A stretch of 64,000 nt of DNA from Anaerolineales bacterium (GCA_030583885.1 CP129480.1:682001-746000); one strand, 5' to 3'. Counted from the first letter of the stretch, positions 14,264 to 25,040 are shown. Made by a program: numbers and translations. Notes: a model not told the origin generated them from the letters alone.

Positions 14264-14862
14264 ATTTAGATAGTTATTATATTGACTCGTATGAGGTGAC
14301 CAATGCAGCATATAGAGTTTGTGTTGAAGAAGGCGGGTGTGCTAGACCATATAGCACTAAACGATTTGATAGTTCGTCTTATGCAAACCATCCTGTTGCA
14401 TTTGTGGATTGGAATCAAGCAAAAACATATTGTGAGTGGAGAGGCACTCAATTGCCTACGGAAGCTCAATGGGAAAAGGCTGCCCGTGGAGTTGATGGAC
14501 GAACATATCCTTGGGGTGAAGGGATTGATTGTGATAAAGCGAATTATGATAAAGAATGTGTGGGTGATACGACTGAAGTAGGTAGTTATGAGAGCAGCAA
14601 GAGCCCATATGGTTTGTATGATATGGCGGGTAATGTTTGGGAATGGGTAAATGATTGGTATTCAGATGTGTATTATCAATCATCACCACTAAATAATCCA
14701 TTAGGACCAGATGATGGAGAATTGCGCGTTCAACGTGGCGGTTCTTGGTCATCAGGTGATTTTCTGGCGCAATCATTTCTTAGGCTTTATGGCGACCCAG
14801 TCGAAAAAAATTATGTTTCTGGATTTTATGGATTTCGTTGTGCCCGTAATGTAACCCCATAA
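14264..14862 (+). pseudogene. 3' part of the interrupted gene: FGE-sulfatase (SUMF1/EgtB/PvdO-type) domain
   Basis: Continues the frame of 12832-13396 after the IS5 element. It carries most of the FGE-sulfatase domain: YYIDSYEVTNAAYRVC, HPVAFVDWNQAKTYCEW, LPTEAQWEKAARG, YGLYDMAGNVWEWVNDWY, RVQRGGSWS and a GFRCAR ending. This C-type-lectin-like fold oxidises cysteine or, in many bacterial fusions, serves as a binding or sensor domain. With the TIR fragment and membrane helix, the ancestral protein was probably an inner-membrane receptor with a cytoplasmic TIR domain and an outside FGE domain. Confidence 0.85.
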
Positions 14863-14925
14863 GGAATGAGTAAGCTAGAACACTCGTAGCAGAACCAGCC
14901 ACCCCTTAAGTCTGAACCGTAACCA

Positions 14926-14957
14926 GATGGAGAATGGACACCACCCCATTCTCCATC
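14926..14957 (+). terminator. Hairpin after the FGE fragment
   Basis: GATGGAGAATGG (14926-14937) and CCATTCTCCATC (14946-14957) form a perfect 12-bp stem. The 3' side lacks a strong T-run, so termination may be weak. It isolates the glyQS promoter (TATAAT at 14975-14980) from the island. Confidence 0.5.
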
Positions 14958-15019
14958 TTCCATTAACCATCAGTTATAATTCCCTCACTCTAAAAACTAA
15001 ACACTGGTCACTGATAACT

Positions 15020-17983
15020 ATGTCTTCTTCCTTCCAATCCATTATCCTCAAACTACAAGACTTCTGGGCATCCAAGGGATGTCTCATCACACAGCCGTAC
15101 TACACCCAGGTCGGCGCAGGGACGATGAACCCTGCCACCTTCCTGCGCGTGCTCGGACCCGAACCGTGGAACGTGGCGTACGTCGAGCCGTCTGTGCGCC
15201 CCGACGACGGGCGTTACGGCGAGAACCCCAACCGCTTCCAACTCCACACCCAATTTCAGGTCATCCTTAAGCCAGATCCAACGAATCCGCAGGAACTCTA
15301 CCTCGAGTCGCTTTATGCGCTCGGCATCGACCCGCGCCAGCACGACATCCGCTTCGTGGAAGATAACTGGGAACAGCCCGCCATCTCCGCCTGGGGTTTG
15401 GGTTGGGAGGTCTGGCTCGACGGGCAGGAGATCACGCAGTTCACCTACTTCCAGCAGATGGGCGGCGTGGCGCTCGATCCAGTCTCGGTCGAAATCACCT
15501 ACGGGCTCGAACGCATCCTCATCGCGCTCAACAACGCCAACGCCATCTGGAACGAGGAGTATGGAGCGGGCGTCACCTACGGCGAGATCCGCCGACAGGA
15601 AGAGTTCGAACACTCCAAATATTATTTCGAGACCGCCGACGTCGAACGTGTGCGCGCCATGTACGACCTTTTCTCCGCCGAAGCCGACGCCTGTCTCGCC
15701 GCCGGTCTCATCGTCCCCGCGCACGACTATGTCCTCAAATGCTCGCACTCCTTCAACATCCTCGACACCCGCGGCGCGATCAGTGTTGCCGAACGTCAAG
15801 CCTTCTTCCGCCGCATCCGTGAACTCGCCAGGGGAGTGGCGCTCGCGTATGAGGAGCAGAGGAAGGGGCTGGAGTATCCGTTGTTGAAAGATACGGGTTC
15901 GAAAGTTACAAGTTCGCAGGTTTCAACTTTCAAACCTTCCAACCTTCAACCTGCCAACTTTATCTTAGAAATTGGAGTCGAAGAACTCCCTGCCTCTGAT
16001 GTGGATGTCGCTCACGGGCTTTTGACGACCCGCATTCCGACTCTGCTCGATGAGCTTCGGCTGACCCACGGCGACGTCCGCATCTTGACAACCCCGCGGC
16101 GGCTCGTCGTTTCAGTGGACTCTCTCTCCCCGAATCAGCCCGACCGCGAAGACCTCGTCAAAGGTCCACCCGCCGACAAAGCCCTGGACAAAGACGGCAA
16201 GCCGACTCAGGCTGGCTTGGGTTTCGCCAAAAAGAACAACATTGACCCCGCTTCTTTGGAAGTCCGCGAAGAAGGCAATAACAAATACGTCTTCGCCCTC
16301 GTCAAACAGACTGGACGCCCCACTCCCGAAGTCCTCGCCGAAGCGCTGCCCAAGTTAGTGGCGGATATTAAGTTCGAGAAGTCCATGCGCTGGAACGATT
16401 CGGGCGTCTCGTTCTCTCGTCCGATTCGCTGGTATGTTGCGCTACTCGGTGACATGGTCATCCCGTTTGAATATGCTGGCGTCGTCTCTGGCAACATCTC
16501 CCGCGGACTTCGTCCCTACGATTCTCCCGAAATCAAAATTCCCTCGGCGGATAAATATTTCGAGGTCATTCGCGAAGCGGGCATCCTGCTCGACAAAGAA
16601 GAACGCAAGTCCGCCATCGTCGAACAGCTCAATCAAGCCGCATCCCTCATCGGTGGGGAAGCCATCCTGGATGACGATCTGTTGAACGAGGTAACCAACC
16701 TGATCGAAATGCCCACCGCCGTCATGGGCGGATTCAACGAAGAATTCCTTTCATTGCCAAGAGATGTGTTGATCTCGGTGATGAAAAAGCATCAGAGATA
16801 TTTCCCTGTCCAGAAAAATGGGAAATTGTTGGCGCACTTTATTGCCATCAGAAATGGCGACGACCTGCACATCGACACTGTCCGCGAAGGGAACGAACAC
16901 GTGCTCTCCGCGCGCTTTGCGGATGCGGACTTCTTCGTCCGCGAAGATGTGAAATTGAAACTGGAAGAATATCGCCCAAAACTCTCCTCGCTGACCTTCC
17001 ACACCAAACTCGGCTCCATGCTCGATAAATCCGACCGCATGTTGAAACTCGGCGCGGAACTGGCGGCCCTGCTCAGCTTCAAAGATGCCATGCTTATCAA
17101 GCACCTGGCGCGCGCCGTCTATCTCTCCAAAGCCGACCTCGCGACTCAAATGGTCACCGAGATGACCTCCCTGCAGGGCATCATCGGCGGCGAATATGCC
17201 CTGCGTTCCGGCGAGACCCCCGAAGTAGCGGCGGCGATTGCCGGGCAATATCAGACCGTGCCGGGATCGAAGGTCGGTCTTGCGCTGGCACTCACGGACA
17301 GAATCGACTCATTGGTTGGTTTGTTCGCCGCTGGCCTTGCTCCCACCGGCGCGAAGGACCCCTTCGGTCTGCGCCGCGCTGCCATCGGCGTCGTCCAGCC
17401 GCTTATCGAACAGGATATGAATTTCGACCTCGCGCTCGCCGTGCAAAAGTCCGCGAAGACACAACCGATTGAAGTGAAGGACGATACTCAAAAACAAGTC
17501 CTCGAATTCATCGCAGGACGCTTGTCTGTGGTGTTGAAGGATGCGGGCTACAAACATGATGTCGTCGAAGCCGTCCTTGCAGAGCAATCCAACAATCCGG
17601 CGGCATCCGCCCGGGCGGTGAAGCAGTTGTCCGCGTGGGTGACGCGCGAAGACTGGTCATCCATTTTGGATGGTTTCGCGCGCTGTGTCCGCATCACCCG
17701 CGACCAGAAGGATGTGTTCAAGGTCAATGAAAAATTATTTTCCGATCAGGAAGAGAAGGACTTGTTCAAGGCTCTGCAAACGAACACCAAGGCGCAACCG
17801 TCTACAGTGGACGAATTCCTTGAAGTGGTTGTCATGCTGATCCCTTCCATCAATACCTTCTTCGATAAGGTCCTTGTGATGGCGGAGGACAGGAAGGTAA
17901 AGGAGAACCGGCTTGGCTTGCTGCAACGGATCGCGTCGCTTTCGAACGGTATCGCGGACCTGGGCAAACTCGAAGGGTTCTAG
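15020..17983 (+). CDS. glyQS: Glycyl-tRNA synthetase, fused alpha and beta chains
   Basis: 987 residues; charges tRNA-Gly with glycine. Residues 1 to about 292 are the class II catalytic alpha chain (GlyQ), with [21 protein letters not shown] and [11 protein letters not shown] roughly 20-residue Ser/Thr-rich linker follows, and the beta chain (GlyS) starts near residue 312 ([14 protein letters not shown]). It includes the HD-like core and the C-terminal anticodon-binding region. In many bacteria these are two genes; a single fused chain is known in some lineages. ATG 15020 matches the GlyQ start. Upstream promoter: TATAAT at 14975-14980. A degenerate copy of this 5' end lies at 9880-9981. Confidence 0.95.
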   Translation: MSSSFQSIILKLQDFWASKGCLITQPYYTQVGAGTMNPATFLRVLGPEPWNVAYVEPSVRPDDGRYGENPNRFQLHTQFQVILKPDPTNPQELYLESLYALGIDPRQHDIRFVEDNWEQPAISAWGLGWEVWLDGQEITQFTYFQQMGGVALDPVSVEITYGLERILIALNNANAIWNEEYGAGVTYGEIRRQEEFEHSKYYFETADVERVRAMYDLFSAEADACLAAGLIVPAHDYVLKCSHSFNILDTRGAISVAERQAFFRRIRELARGVALAYEEQRKGLEYPLLKDTGSKVTSSQVSTFKPSNLQPANFILEIGVEELPASDVDVAHGLLTTRIPTLLDELRLTHGDVRILTTPRRLVVSVDSLSPNQPDREDLVKGPPADKALDKDGKPTQAGLGFAKKNNIDPASLEVREEGNNKYVFALVKQTGRPTPEVLAEALPKLVADIKFEKSMRWNDSGVSFSRPIRWYVALLGDMVIPFEYAGVVSGNISRGLRPYDSPEIKIPSADKYFEVIREAGILLDKEERKSAIVEQLNQAASLIGGEAILDDDLLNEVTNLIEMPTAVMGGFNEEFLSLPRDVLISVMKKHQRYFPVQKNGKLLAHFIAIRNGDDLHIDTVREGNEHVLSARFADADFFVREDVKLKLEEYRPKLSSLTFHTKLGSMLDKSDRMLKLGAELAALLSFKDAMLIKHLARAVYLSKADLATQMVTEMTSLQGIIGGEYALRSGETPEVAAAIAGQYQTVPGSKVGLALALTDRIDSLVGLFAAGLAPTGAKDPFGLRRAAIGVVQPLIEQDMNFDLALAVQKSAKTQPIEVKDDTQKQVLEFIAGRLSVVLKDAGYKHDVVEAVLAEQSNNPAASARAVKQLSAWVTREDWSSILDGFARCVRITRDQKDVFKVNEKLFSDQEEKDLFKALQTNTKAQPSTVDEFLEVVVMLIPSINTFFDKVLVMAEDRKVKENRLGLLQRIASLSNGIADLGKLEGF

Positions 17984-18002
17984 TTCAAAACCCGCCGCAG
18001 AA

Positions 18003-18042
18003 AGACCGCAGGGTCATGCTTGTGACCCTGCGGTCTTATTTT
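18003..18042 (+). terminator. Terminator between glyQS and dnaG
   Basis: AGACCGCAGGGTCA (18003-18016) pairs perfectly with TGACCCTGCGGTCT (18023-18036) around a 6-base loop, followed by TATTTT. dnaG has its own TATAAT at 18060-18065, so the two genes are transcribed separately. Confidence 0.85.
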
Positions 18043-18076
18043 GCCAAACCATCAAATGCTATAATGCAACCATTCC

Positions 18077-19978
18077 ATGTCCACCATTGATGAGATCAAA
18101 GCCAAAATCGATATCGTCGACCTTGTCTCCGAGGCCGGTGTCAAACTGCGTCACGCGGGGAGGAACTATACCGGCTTCTGTCCATTCCACGATAACAAGC
18201 ACACGCCGGCCTTTGTGGTCTGGCCCGAGTCCGGGACGTGGCGCTGCTTTGGCGCGTGCAATGAGGGCGGCGACATCTTCAAGTTCGTGATGAAGCGCGA
18301 AGGCATCGATTTCAAGGAAGCCTTGGGGAAGCTTGCCGCGCGTGCGGGCGTGGAGTTGAAGGAATACCAGCGCGAGACGCCCCAGCAAAGGGAGGCCTTC
18401 GACAACCTGCGCAAACTGCTCGAGGACGCGGTCATTTATTATCGCAGCCAGCTTTTCAACAACACGGAGGTCCTGTCCTACCTGCGCGAGAAGCGCGGAT
18501 TAACCGATTCGACAATCGAAACCTTCGGTCTGGGCTATGCGCTTACGGGGTATGATAATTTTCTCAAGCATTTCACAAGCAAAGGCTTCTCCGAAGAAGA
18601 TTTGCTCGATTCAGGCATGCTCTCGGAGCGCGACAGCGGCGGATATTACGACAAGTTCCGCAACCGCATCATGATCCCCATCCGCGACGAGCAGGGACGC
18701 ATGGCCGGTTTCGGCGCACGTATTGTGGACCCGGACGATATTCCCAAATTCCTCAACTCTCCTGAAACGCCGATCTTTTCCAAGGGACGCCTGCTTTATG
18801 GTCTGGACAGAGCCCGCAAACCGATCCGCGCCGCCGACCAGGCGGTGATCGTGGAGGGCTATCTGGATGTCATCGCCCTGCATCAGGCGGGCTATGAGAA
18901 CGTGGTCTCGCCGATGGGCACGGCATTGACGGAAGACCAGCTGCGTTTGCTCAAACGTTCCACGCGGCGCATCGTCCTTGCGCTGGACCCGGATGTTGCG
19001 GGACAAAAAGCCGTCCTGCGCGGACTCGACGCCGCCCGTTCGGCAATGGACCGTGAAGGCGAACTTGGTTTTAACGCGCGCGGACTTCTAAAGAATGAAG
19101 CGCGCCTGCAGGCGGACCTGCGCGTGGCGACCATCCCCGATGACCTCGACCCGGATGAGATCGTGGCCCGCGACAGGGAGGAATGGAAGCGCATCATCGA
19201 AGGCGCGAAACCCATCGTCACGCATGTAATGGATTCGCTGGCGGCGGGACAGGACTTGAACGACGCCAAGGTCAAGAATCAGATCGCGGCGCAGGTGCTT
19301 CCATTGATCGAAGACCTGCCCAGCGCCATGGAGCGCGATACCTACCGTCAGGCGCTGGCGCGAATGCTCAAGGTGGATGAACGCTCCCTGACGGCGGCGC
19401 AGGCTCGGGGTCCGGTGGTGAGGCGCAAGCCTCGGGTGACAGATCAAAGCGAAAAAGCGGAAACGCCGGTCGTGGCGGTCAACCCGAGGTTGAAGGTCGA
19501 ATCCCATTGCCTGGGTGTTTTATTCCGCAAACCTGAATTGTTATATCGTTTGGACCGCAGGCTGGAGGAATGCGGCCTGAGCCCGCTGGTGGCGGAGGAC
19601 TTCGAGTATACTGACCATCAACTGTTGTTTGGCGTGGTGCGTCTGGCGGTGGAACAGGATGAGAAGGACCATCAGCATTACCTGATGAGTCATCTGCCCG
19701 AAGCAGTGACCACGCTTTCGAAGGACCTGCTCGCGCAGACGGAAACGCTCGACCCCGTGGATGACCGCCTGCTTGAGGAACTGCTGGCGCGCTTTTTGGA
19801 TCTGCGGCGTGCCCATGCGATGATCAATGTCAATCAACTGCGTTTCCTGCAGGAGGACGAACAACAGCAGGGCGGCGCAAATATGAAGGCATACCAGGAG
19901 CAGGCGATCCAGTTTGCACGCCTGCTCAACAGCCTGGACAAGGCAAAACGAAAGATGTCCACGAGGCGGCAGGCCTGA
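18077..19978 (+). CDS. dnaG: DNA primase DnaG
   Basis: 633 residues; makes RNA primers for the replication fork. The N-terminal zinc ribbon has CPFH and CFGAC ligands (residues 35-60). The TOPRIM core includes VIVEGYLDVIAL (about 257) and the metal-binding DPD in IVLALDPDVAGQKA. The C-terminal region is the helicase-interacting helical domain. A TATAAT box 11 bases before ATG leaves a very short leader. It is followed by rpoD, with which it forms the classic dnaG-rpoD pair. Confidence 0.96.
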   Translation: MSTIDEIKAKIDIVDLVSEAGVKLRHAGRNYTGFCPFHDNKHTPAFVVWPESGTWRCFGACNEGGDIFKFVMKREGIDFKEALGKLAARAGVELKEYQRETPQQREAFDNLRKLLEDAVIYYRSQLFNNTEVLSYLREKRGLTDSTIETFGLGYALTGYDNFLKHFTSKGFSEEDLLDSGMLSERDSGGYYDKFRNRIMIPIRDEQGRMAGFGARIVDPDDIPKFLNSPETPIFSKGRLLYGLDRARKPIRAADQAVIVEGYLDVIALHQAGYENVVSPMGTALTEDQLRLLKRSTRRIVLALDPDVAGQKAVLRGLDAARSAMDREGELGFNARGLLKNEARLQADLRVATIPDDLDPDEIVARDREEWKRIIEGAKPIVTHVMDSLAAGQDLNDAKVKNQIAAQVLPLIEDLPSAMERDTYRQALARMLKVDERSLTAAQARGPVVRRKPRVTDQSEKAETPVVAVNPRLKVESHCLGVLFRKPELLYRLDRRLEECGLSPLVAEDFEYTDHQLLFGVVRLAVEQDEKDHQHYLMSHLPEAVTTLSKDLLAQTETLDPVDDRLLEELLARFLDLRRAHAMINVNQLRFLQEDEQQQGGANMKAYQEQAIQFARLLNSLDKAKRKMSTRRQA

Positions 19979-20047
19979 TATTGTAGTGGTTTGAACAGGC
20001 GACGGATGCAGGAATGCTTCCTGAAGGAATCTGGGAAAGGGAACCCA

Positions 20048-21682
20048 ATGCCCGCAAAAAGCAGACCGAAGACGAAGGTAAAGACGAAGGTAAAGCCGAA
20101 GGCAAAAGCGGTCCAAAAGCCAGCGGTAAAAAGGAAAAAGGTCCCGCGCAAGAAGCCGGGCTTGTCCGTGGGTGCAGTGGTGGAATCACTGGCGGAAGAG
20201 CAGGAAGCCACTTTGGAGTCCATGCTGGAGGATGTCATTGAACCCGATGAGTCCCTGCTACAGCAGGAGGATGAGTTCGAGGATGCTCCGCCTGTGCGTT
20301 CGCATGAAGTGGCGGGCGAGCTTTCCGAAGACCCGGTGCGTTTGTACCTGCGTGAGATCGGACTTGTCAAACTGCTTACGCCGGACAGCGAGTTTCGGCT
20401 TGCCACGCTCATCGAGGCGGACCGGCTGGCCGGCACGCTCCGCACACTAAAACAGCGCAAGGGTGTTTCACTTGCCTGTTCCATATATCACTGGCTCATT
20501 TCTGAAATGCTCACCTCGTGGGATCGTCTGATCGAGGATGCCGAACGCCTCGATCATGAACCTCCCAGCCTGGCCTTGTTGATCGCTGAATCCCAGTCGC
20601 TTCATGCGGGCTGGGAGTTTGATTCCCCATCCTATCTGCGCGCCTATCTGGATAACGGTCATTGGGGTGTCGACCATCTTTGGGATAACCTTGCCCGGCA
20701 TGCGTACAGCGTCTTTCTCAGCCTGTACCTGCTTCCGTTCAAATATGCAGAGTGGCTGCTGACGCATGCCCGCGAGGAGAACGGGCTGCCCGCCCAGCGC
20801 ACGCTCTACCGCAAACTGCCGTCCGACGTAGACCTGTTTGCGGAAATGGAAGCCGCCCACGTACGTGCGGAGGATGCGAACCAGGCGCTCATCCGCGCGA
20901 ACCTGCGCCTGGTGGTGAGCGTCGCCAAGCGCTATCTTGGGCGCGGCATCTCCTTCCTCGATCTTATTCAGGAGGGCAACATGGGATTGCTGCGCGCCAT
21001 CGGCAAGTTCGACCCGCGGCGTGGATTCAAATTCAGCACCTACGCCACGTGGTGGATCCGCCAGTCCATCAACCGCTCGATTGCCGAGCAGGCGCGGACG
21101 ATCCGCATTCCGGTCCATTTGTTCGAATCCATCTCGCGTATCTTGCGCGCGCAGCGGCATCTCACGCAGGTCCTGGGACGTGAGCCAAGTAATGAAGAGC
21201 TTGCCCTCGAAGTGGGCTATCTTTCTGCGGTGGATGTACAGGTGGTCCTGCGCGCGCACGCGGAAAACAAGCCGATCGACCCTGAAATACAACACAAACT
21301 GGATATTGCCTCGCAAAAGATCCATCGCGTGCTGCGCTCTGCAGAGGAGCCGGTTTCATTGGAGGGCCCGGTGGGGGACGCTGACTCCAGTTCGCTGGGT
21401 GATTTCATCGAGGATATTGATGCGCCCTCGCCGATGGATGCCGCCGCAAAAGAGATGCTGCGCGAGCAGGTCCAGCATGCCCTTTCCGTGCTCTCCGAAC
21501 GCGAGCGCGATGTGCTGGAACTGCGCTTCGGTTTGAAGGACGGCAGGGAGCACACGCTCGAGGAGGTCAGCCGTTATTTCGATGTGACCCGCGAGCGCAT
21601 CCGCCAGATCGAGGCAAAAGCCTTGCGGAAGCTGCGCCATCCCGCAAGGAGCCGCGAGTTACGCGATTATTTGGGGGATTGA
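20048..21682 (+). CDS. rpoD: Primary sigma factor RpoD/SigA
   Basis: 544 residues; directs RNA polymerase to housekeeping promoters. A Lys/Pro-rich N-terminal tail (residues 1-45) precedes region 1.2 ([18 protein letters not shown]). Region 2 runs from [16 protein letters not shown] through [15 protein letters not shown], region 3 follows, and region 4 ends the protein ([25 protein letters not shown]). About 130 residues between regions 1.2 and 2.1 form a non-conserved insert. ATG 20048 has AAAGGGA upstream; an earlier in-frame ATG at 19991 lacks one. Many TTGACA/TATAAT promoters in the window fit this sigma. Confidence 0.95.
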   Translation: MPAKSRPKTKVKTKVKPKAKAVQKPAVKRKKVPRKKPGLSVGAVVESLAEEQEATLESMLEDVIEPDESLLQQEDEFEDAPPVRSHEVAGELSEDPVRLYLREIGLVKLLTPDSEFRLATLIEADRLAGTLRTLKQRKGVSLACSIYHWLISEMLTSWDRLIEDAERLDHEPPSLALLIAESQSLHAGWEFDSPSYLRAYLDNGHWGVDHLWDNLARHAYSVFLSLYLLPFKYAEWLLTHAREENGLPAQRTLYRKLPSDVDLFAEMEAAHVRAEDANQALIRANLRLVVSVAKRYLGRGISFLDLIQEGNMGLLRAIGKFDPRRGFKFSTYATWWIRQSINRSIAEQARTIRIPVHLFESISRILRAQRHLTQVLGREPSNEELALEVGYLSAVDVQVVLRAHAENKPIDPEIQHKLDIASQKIHRVLRSAEEPVSLEGPVGDADSSSLGDFIEDIDAPSPMDAAAKEMLREQVQHALSVLSERERDVLELRFGLKDGREHTLEEVSRYFDVTRERIRQIEAKALRKLRHPARSRELRDYLGD

Positions 21683-21767
21683 GTTTCTGTCATTCCGCAT
21701 TTGGAAAAGGATTACAAGGTTAAGGGATTCTTGAAGTTTCCTCCCAATATGACAATTATCACCAATT

Positions 21768-21785
21768 TTGTGAAAAGTGACACAT
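21768..21785 (+). promoter_or_regulatory. Possible Rex-type operator upstream of nuoA
   Basis: TTGTGAAAAGTGACACAT has a perfect left half of the redox regulator Rex consensus (TTGTGAAA) and a degenerate right half (5 of 8). It lies about 75 bases before nuoA and overlaps CATAAT (21783-21788). Rex represses respiratory genes when NADH is high, which would suit nuo. The match is incomplete. Confidence 0.35.
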
Positions 21786-21861
21786 AATCTAGCCCCTGAA
21801 AGTCTCTTATGATATACTTCGCCGAACGTGCCAGATTTCACGCATCAATGAGGTGTTTAAC

Positions 21862-22208
21862 ATGTTGCTTGAATATATTGCCATCGCGGTGATGATCGCG
21901 ATAGCCACTTTGATTGCTTTTATTGCCGTCGGGTTGGGGGAATTGTTCGGACCGAAGAAAAAATCTGCAGCGAAAGACATGCCGTACGAATCGGGCATGA
22001 ACCCATACGGCGAAGGGACGCGGCGCATGCCTGTCCGCTTTTATCTGATCGCCGTGCTCTTCATTCTCTTCGATATTGAAGTCGTGTTCTTTTTGCCCTG
22101 GGCGATCGCGTTCCGCCAGCTCGGCCTCTTTGGCTTGATCGAGATGGCGGTCTTTATCGTCATTTTGCTTATCGGTTATGTGTATGCCTGGAAAAAAGGA
22201 GCCCTGGA

Positions 22209-22218
<10 letters not shown>
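21862..22218 (+). CDS. nuoA: NADH-quinone oxidoreductase subunit A
   Basis: 118 residues, three membrane helices. The conserved loop [21 protein letters not shown] and the [12 protein letters not shown] helix identify NuoA, part of the proton-pumping membrane arm near the quinone site. ATG 21862 is chosen because GAGGTG (21850-21855) sits 6 bases before it; the upstream in-frame GTG at 21853 is part of that ribosome binding site. First gene of the nuoA-N operon; the 3' end overlaps nuoB by 10 bases. Confidence 0.95.
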
Positions 22219-22697
<479 letters not shown>

Positions 22698-22702
22698 ATA
22701 CA

Positions 22703-22734
22703 TCATTGCGAGCCGCTCCTCAGCAAAGCAATCT
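22703..22734. repeat. REP-like element between nuoB and nuoC
   Basis: TCATTGCGAGC at the left and AAGCAATCT at the right, with ATTGC/GCAAT as inverted ends. Same ends as the element at 38369-38397. Confidence 0.65.
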
Positions 22735-22777
22735 CCAATAGTGAGACGGAAATTACTTCCCGTAGACACATAAAGAC

Positions 22778-23302
22778 ATGGTGAAGACAATGGATAAAAA
22801 AATCGAACCGATCGTAAAGGCCGTACAGGCCCACTTTAGTGCGGCGCTTGAAGAGTTCCGCAGCGAGGTGCATTTGTTCGTCAAGCCCGAGCAGATCGTG
22901 GATGCATTGACCCTGTTGCGCGATGAACATCATTTTGAACTGCTCTCGGCGTTGACCGCGGTGGATTATTATCCGCAGACCTCGCCGCGTTTTCATGTCA
23001 TCTACCAGATGACCTCGCTTGCACAGAATCTGTCGGTGCAGCTGAGAGTCCCACTGGACGGGGACAACCCGAGGGTCCCGACTGCGGCGCGTGTGTATGA
23101 CGTCGCCAATTGGCGCGAGCGTGAGCTGCTCGATATGTTCGGCATCGAGTTCGATGGCCACCCTGATCCGCGCCGCATTCTGATGCCCGACGATGCCGAA
23201 GGTCATCCGCTGCGGAGGGATTTTCCGCTTGGGTATGAAGAACCGCAGTTCACCTTTAACTTTGAAGAGATTGACCTGCGCAAGCCGTATGTAAAGGAAT
23301 AA
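22778..23302 (+). CDS. nuoC: NADH-quinone oxidoreductase subunit C
   Basis: 174 residues; part of the peripheral arm that connects NuoD and NuoI/B. The signature is VYDVANWRERELLDMFGIEF, then GHPDPRRILMPDD and PLRRDFPLG. Separate from nuoD here (fused in enterobacteria). ATG 22778 is given; ATG 22790, with GGTGAAG before it, is about as likely and would shorten the protein by 4 residues. Confidence 0.95.
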   Translation: MVKTMDKKIEPIVKAVQAHFSAALEEFRSEVHLFVKPEQIVDALTLLRDEHHFELLSALTAVDYYPQTSPRFHVIYQMTSLAQNLSVQLRVPLDGDNPRVPTAARVYDVANWRERELLDMFGIEFDGHPDPRRILMPDDAEGHPLRRDFPLGYEEPQFTFNFEEIDLRKPYVKE

Positions 23303-23304
23303 TC

Positions 23305-24534
23305 ATGGCCCAGCTTGAAGAAGTCAGCGTAGAACAATTCAAACATCTCGTCTCGGAGCGCGCCCTGACAGGCGAGACCATGCTCCTGAACATGGGACCC
23401 CAGCATCCCTCCACGCACGGCGTACTGCGGCTGCTGCTTGAGCTGGACGGCGAGATCGTTGTCAACTGCATTCCCGATATCGGTTTTTTGCACACCGGCA
23501 TCGAAAAGAACATGGAAGCCAAGACCTATCAAAAGGCTGAAGTGATGACCGACCGCCTCGACTATATGAACCCGATGGGCAACAACCTCGCCTATTGCAT
23601 GGCAGTGGAAAAACTGGTGGACTTGGATGTGCCGCCCCGCGCGCAGGCCTTGCGCGTGATCCTGGTGGAGTTGCAGCGCATTGCTTCGCATCTTGTCTGG
23701 CTCGGCACCTCCGGGCTTGACCTCGCGGCGATGTCCATGTTCCTGTATTGCTTCCGCGAGCGCGAACAGATCCTTGATATTTTTGAACTGGTTTCGGGCC
23801 AGCGCATGATGACGACCTACATCCGCCCCGGCGGCGTGTGGCGCGATGTGCCGGTGGAATTCGAGACGGCGGTACGCGATTTCATCAGGATTTTCCCGAA
23901 GCGTGTTGACGAATACGAAACCCTGTTGACCAGGAACCCGCTCTTCATTGACCGTATGGTTGATATCGGCTACCTGAGCAGGGAAGTCGCCCTGTCCTAC
24001 GGCGTTACAGGTCCCATGTTGCGCGCATCCGGCGTGGGTTGGGATCTGCGCAAGGTGCGTCCTTACTGTGGATATGAGCAGTACGATTTCAACGTGCCCA
24101 TGCGGACGGAGGGCGATACCTACGCGCGTTACCTTGTACGTGTGCAGGAATTGCGCGAGTCGTTGAAGATCGTGGAACAGGCTTTGAACAAACTGCCGCT
24201 CGGCCCGGTGCGCTCGGAGAACCGCAAATTCGTCCCGCCGCCGCGTTCGGAGATCGGCGTGAGCATGGAGGCGCTCATCCATCACTTCAAGTTGTGGACG
24301 GAAGGCTTCCCCGCGCCGAAGGCTTCGGTCTACAACGCGGTCGAATCCCCGCGCGGCGAGTTGGGTGTGCTGCTGGAAGGAGACGGCGGACCGAAACCTG
24401 TGCGCGTCCACATGCGCACGCCCTCCTTTGATAACCTGGCTGTGCTTTCGCAGATCGTAAAGGGGCATTTGGTGGCCGACCTGGTCGCCATTCTTGCCTC
24501 CACTGACATCGTCCTCGGAGATATTGACAGATGA
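23305..24534 (+). CDS. nuoD: NADH-quinone oxidoreductase subunit D
   Basis: 409 residues; forms the quinone-binding pocket with NuoB. Diagnostic stretches are MGPQHPSTHGVLRL, DIGFLHTGIEK, and the C-terminal DIVLGDIDR. It is related to [NiFe] hydrogenase large subunits but lacks their metal-binding cysteine pairs, as expected. Starts 2 bases after nuoC and overlaps nuoE by 4 bases. Confidence 0.97.
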   Translation: MAQLEEVSVEQFKHLVSERALTGETMLLNMGPQHPSTHGVLRLLLELDGEIVVNCIPDIGFLHTGIEKNMEAKTYQKAEVMTDRLDYMNPMGNNLAYCMAVEKLVDLDVPPRAQALRVILVELQRIASHLVWLGTSGLDLAAMSMFLYCFREREQILDIFELVSGQRMMTTYIRPGGVWRDVPVEFETAVRDFIRIFPKRVDEYETLLTRNPLFIDRMVDIGYLSREVALSYGVTGPMLRASGVGWDLRKVRPYCGYEQYDFNVPMRTEGDTYARYLVRVQELRESLKIVEQALNKLPLGPVRSENRKFVPPPRSEIGVSMEALIHHFKLWTEGFPAPKASVYNAVESPRGELGVLLEGDGGPKPVRVHMRTPSFDNLAVLSQIVKGHLVADLVAILASTDIVLGDIDR

Positions 24535-25040
24535 GCCTTGAGAAAACGTATCCGAAGGAAGTAAAACAAATCCTGGCAAAATATCCGCCCGAGCATAAAC
24601 GCTCGGCGGTCATGCCGCTTTTATACCTTGCCCAGCGCGAGGAAGGCTATATCACCAAGTCTGCCATGCAGGATATTGCGCAGATATTGGAGATCACCGA
24701 GACGGACGTTGCCTCGATCGTGGGTTTCTACACGCTCTATCACGATAAAAAGGAAGGCAAATATCGGATGCAGGTCTGTACGGACCTGCCCTGTGCCCTG
24801 CGCGGCGCGGATGAATTCCTGGATGCCGTCTGTGGAAACCTTGGCATCCAGGTCGGTGAGACCACGGAAGACGGTTTGATCACGATTGAGTCTGTGATGT
24901 GTCTTGCCGCCTGCGACAAGGCGCCCATGTTCCAAACCCAGGGACCGGACGGCATCAAATATCATGAGCTGATGACAGTTGACCGCACCATGGAATTAAT
25001 CAAGGCGCTCAAACAGGCTGGAAGGGAAGTGAAGTCATGA
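24531..25040 (+). CDS. nuoE: NADH-quinone oxidoreductase subunit E
   Basis: 169 residues; thioredoxin-like protein with the N1a [2Fe-2S] cluster. Ligands are C-x4-C in VCTDLPCALRGA and C-x3-C in CLAACDKAP. Part of the NADH-oxidising module with NuoF and NuoG. ATGA overlaps with nuoD and with nuoF show tight translational coupling. Confidence 0.96.
   Translation: MSLEKTYPKEVKQILAKYPPEHKRSAVMPLLYLAQREEGYITKSAMQDIAQILEITETDVASIVGFYTLYHDKKEGKYRMQVCTDLPCALRGADEFLDAVCGNLGIQVGETTEDGLITIESVMCLAACDKAPMFQTQGPDGIKYHELMTVDRTMELIKALKQAGREVKS

Noticed and set aside
14700..14862. C-terminal part of the FGE domain as the variable region of a diversity-generating retroelement
   Set aside because: FGE/C-type-lectin domains are common targets, but no reverse transcriptase and no second, A-substituted template copy were seen in the window.
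23203..24579. 458-codon minus-strand frame opposite nuoD
   Set aside because: Shadow of nuoD; no conserved motif.
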